Of a stretch of 64,000 nt of DNA, positions 63,318 through 64,000 are shown one piece after another. The notes under the pieces were generated by a model that had not been told where the DNA came from, made no database searches, and was given only the letters and a program-made list of their open reading frames with translations. The DNA lies in the NCBI RefSeq assembly GCF_019443985.1, contig NZ_CP049303.1:1736001-1800000 (forward strand), given 5' to 3'. This DNA comes from Liquorilactobacillus hordei DSM 19519 (GTDB lineage Bacteria > Bacillota > Bacilli > Lactobacillales > Lactobacillaceae). Positions within the stretch are counted from its first letter, which is position 1, and each line of letters begins with the position of its first letter. Made by a program: the position numbers and the translations under genes.

Positions 63318-63905
63318 CTAGTTATTTATTTTTTCTTCTATCCAATTCCATACCGCATCTTCACCAATTTTTTCAGTGGCAGAAAAAAGTACTAATCTAT
63401 CTTTATCATTTAATTTTATCTTTTTCCTGATATCTTTTTCAACTTTATTCCACTTACCTCTTGGCATTTTATCAATTTTTGTTGCCACTAATAAAACTGG
63501 TAAGTTATAATATTGAAGAAATTCTACCATTTGTACATCTAATTCTGTTGGCTCATGGCGTCCATCAATCAAGGAGACAACTCCTCTTAGCGGTTCACGC
63601 TGAACTAAATATGTTTCAATCATTCTACCCCATTTTTCCCGCTCAGCTTTGGAAACCTTCGCATAACCATACCCAGGTACATCAACTAAATAAAGCAATG
63701 ATTCTACATCATAAAAATTCAGTGTCTGTGTTTTCCCCGGTTGACTTGATGTTCGTGCATAACTCTTTCTATTAATTAAACGATTAATTAACGAAGACTT
63801 ACCAACATTAGATCTGCCAACCAATGCAACTTCTGGGTATCCTTCTTCTGGATATTGTTCTGGCCTAACAGCACTTATTTTGAGATTTACATTATGAACT
63901 TTCAT
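63318..63905 (-). CDS. ysxC: Ribosome biogenesis GTPase YsxC/EngB
   Basis: 195 residues. It acts late in 50S assembly. G motifs are [45 protein letters not shown] and [12 protein letters not shown] at 63905 has AAAGGACA 10 nt upstream; the longer frame to 63944 has no start signal. In the Firmicutes it usually follows clpX, which would lie beyond the right edge. Confidence 0.96.
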   Translation of the reverse strand: MKVHNVNLKISAVRPEQYPEEGYPEVALVGRSNVGKSSLINRLINRKSYARTSSQPGKTQTLNFYDVESLLYLVDVPGYGYAKVSKAEREKWGRMIETYLVQREPLRGVVSLIDGRHEPTELDVQMVEFLQYYNLPVLLVATKIDKMPRGKWNKVEKDIRKKIKLNDKDRLVLFSATEKIGEDAVWNWIEEKINN

Positions 63906-63980
63906 CAGCTTACTGTCCTTTCTTACACTGCTAAATTCTACCATATCTTATCTTTATGACTCTAGAGATAAAACATATTT

Positions 63981-64000
63981 TACAAAAAAAAAAACACCCC
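63981..64000 (-). terminator. Possible 3' side of a terminator at the right edge
   Basis: The minus strand reads GGGGTG then eleven T residues. This looks like the end of a hairpin whose first arm lies past 64000, probably for the gene upstream of ysxC. Only half can be seen. Confidence 0.4.

Overview
The window is AT-rich, densely packed DNA from a low-GC Firmicute, almost certainly a member of the Lactobacillaceae. The gene order follows Bacillus subtilis blocks: rpsP-rimM-trmD-rplS, ylxM-ffh, rnc-smc-ftsY, plsX-acpP, recG, the asp23-fakA pair, thiN-rpe-rsgA-prkC-prpC-rsmB-fmt-priA-coaBC-rpoZ-gmk, and pbpA-rpmG-yqgN-gluP-yqgQ-glcK. Small proteins typical of lactobacilli (DUF4044, DUF3042 and an SPJ_0845-like protein) sit between these blocks. 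Proteins resemble lactobacillar homologues in length and motif, but the genus cannot be settled from sequence alone. Most genes are on the minus strand. No rRNA, tRNA or CRISPR was seen.

Layout. 1-2 kb: the start of dapG (aspartokinase I), divergent from a DUF4044 peptide, then a small regulatory island with two Cro/CI-type regulators and an ImmA-like metallopeptidase around paired operators. 2-17 kb: translation, tRNA modification, protein export, chromosome and lipid genes. 17.4-18 kb: rpmB, a repeat copy and an IS relic. 18-30 kb: the long thiN-to-gmk run. 30-36 kb: a LexA-controlled YolD-like gene, glnRA with a GlnR operator, ynbB, miaA and DUF3042. 36-43 kb: glcK to pbpA, then a YfhO-type membrane protein. 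43-45 kb: IS3-family element 1. 45-57 kb: ktrA, apt, recJ, lapA, an SDR, rnz, oatA, obgE, mneS and uvrC. 57-60 kb: an amino-acid ABC transporter with an ARG-box promoter. 60-62 kb: IS3-family element 2. 62-64 kb: an S66 peptidase, a MazG-like protein and ysxC.

How the parts work together. The chromosome is mostly housekeeping: ribosome assembly (L19, S16, L28, L33, RimM, RsgA, ObgE), the SRP pathway (Ffh, FtsY, YlxM), fatty-acid and phospholipid entry (FakA, PlsX, AcpP), and wall growth and its control (PrkC/PrpC, PbpA, OatA). It also carries repair genes (RecG, PriA, RecJ, UvrC) and nitrogen control (GlnR/GlnA). Regulatory sites visible by eye include a GlnR box, twin LexA boxes, ARG boxes, an L19 leader and several palindromes inside promoters.

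Less ordinary features. A dispersed repeat family of about 100 bp occurs in four copies. One copy was split by an IS with a clean 3-bp target duplication, and a second IS split a terminator hairpin beside another copy. ffh appears to be frameshifted in a run of six A residues. priA has an ideal Shine-Dalgarno placed for an AUC start codon. khpA is missing from its usual place between rpsP and rimM. No complete novel defence or biosynthetic system was found. The nearest candidates are the operator-flanked ImmR/ImmA-like island and the orphan SOS-controlled YolD-like gene.
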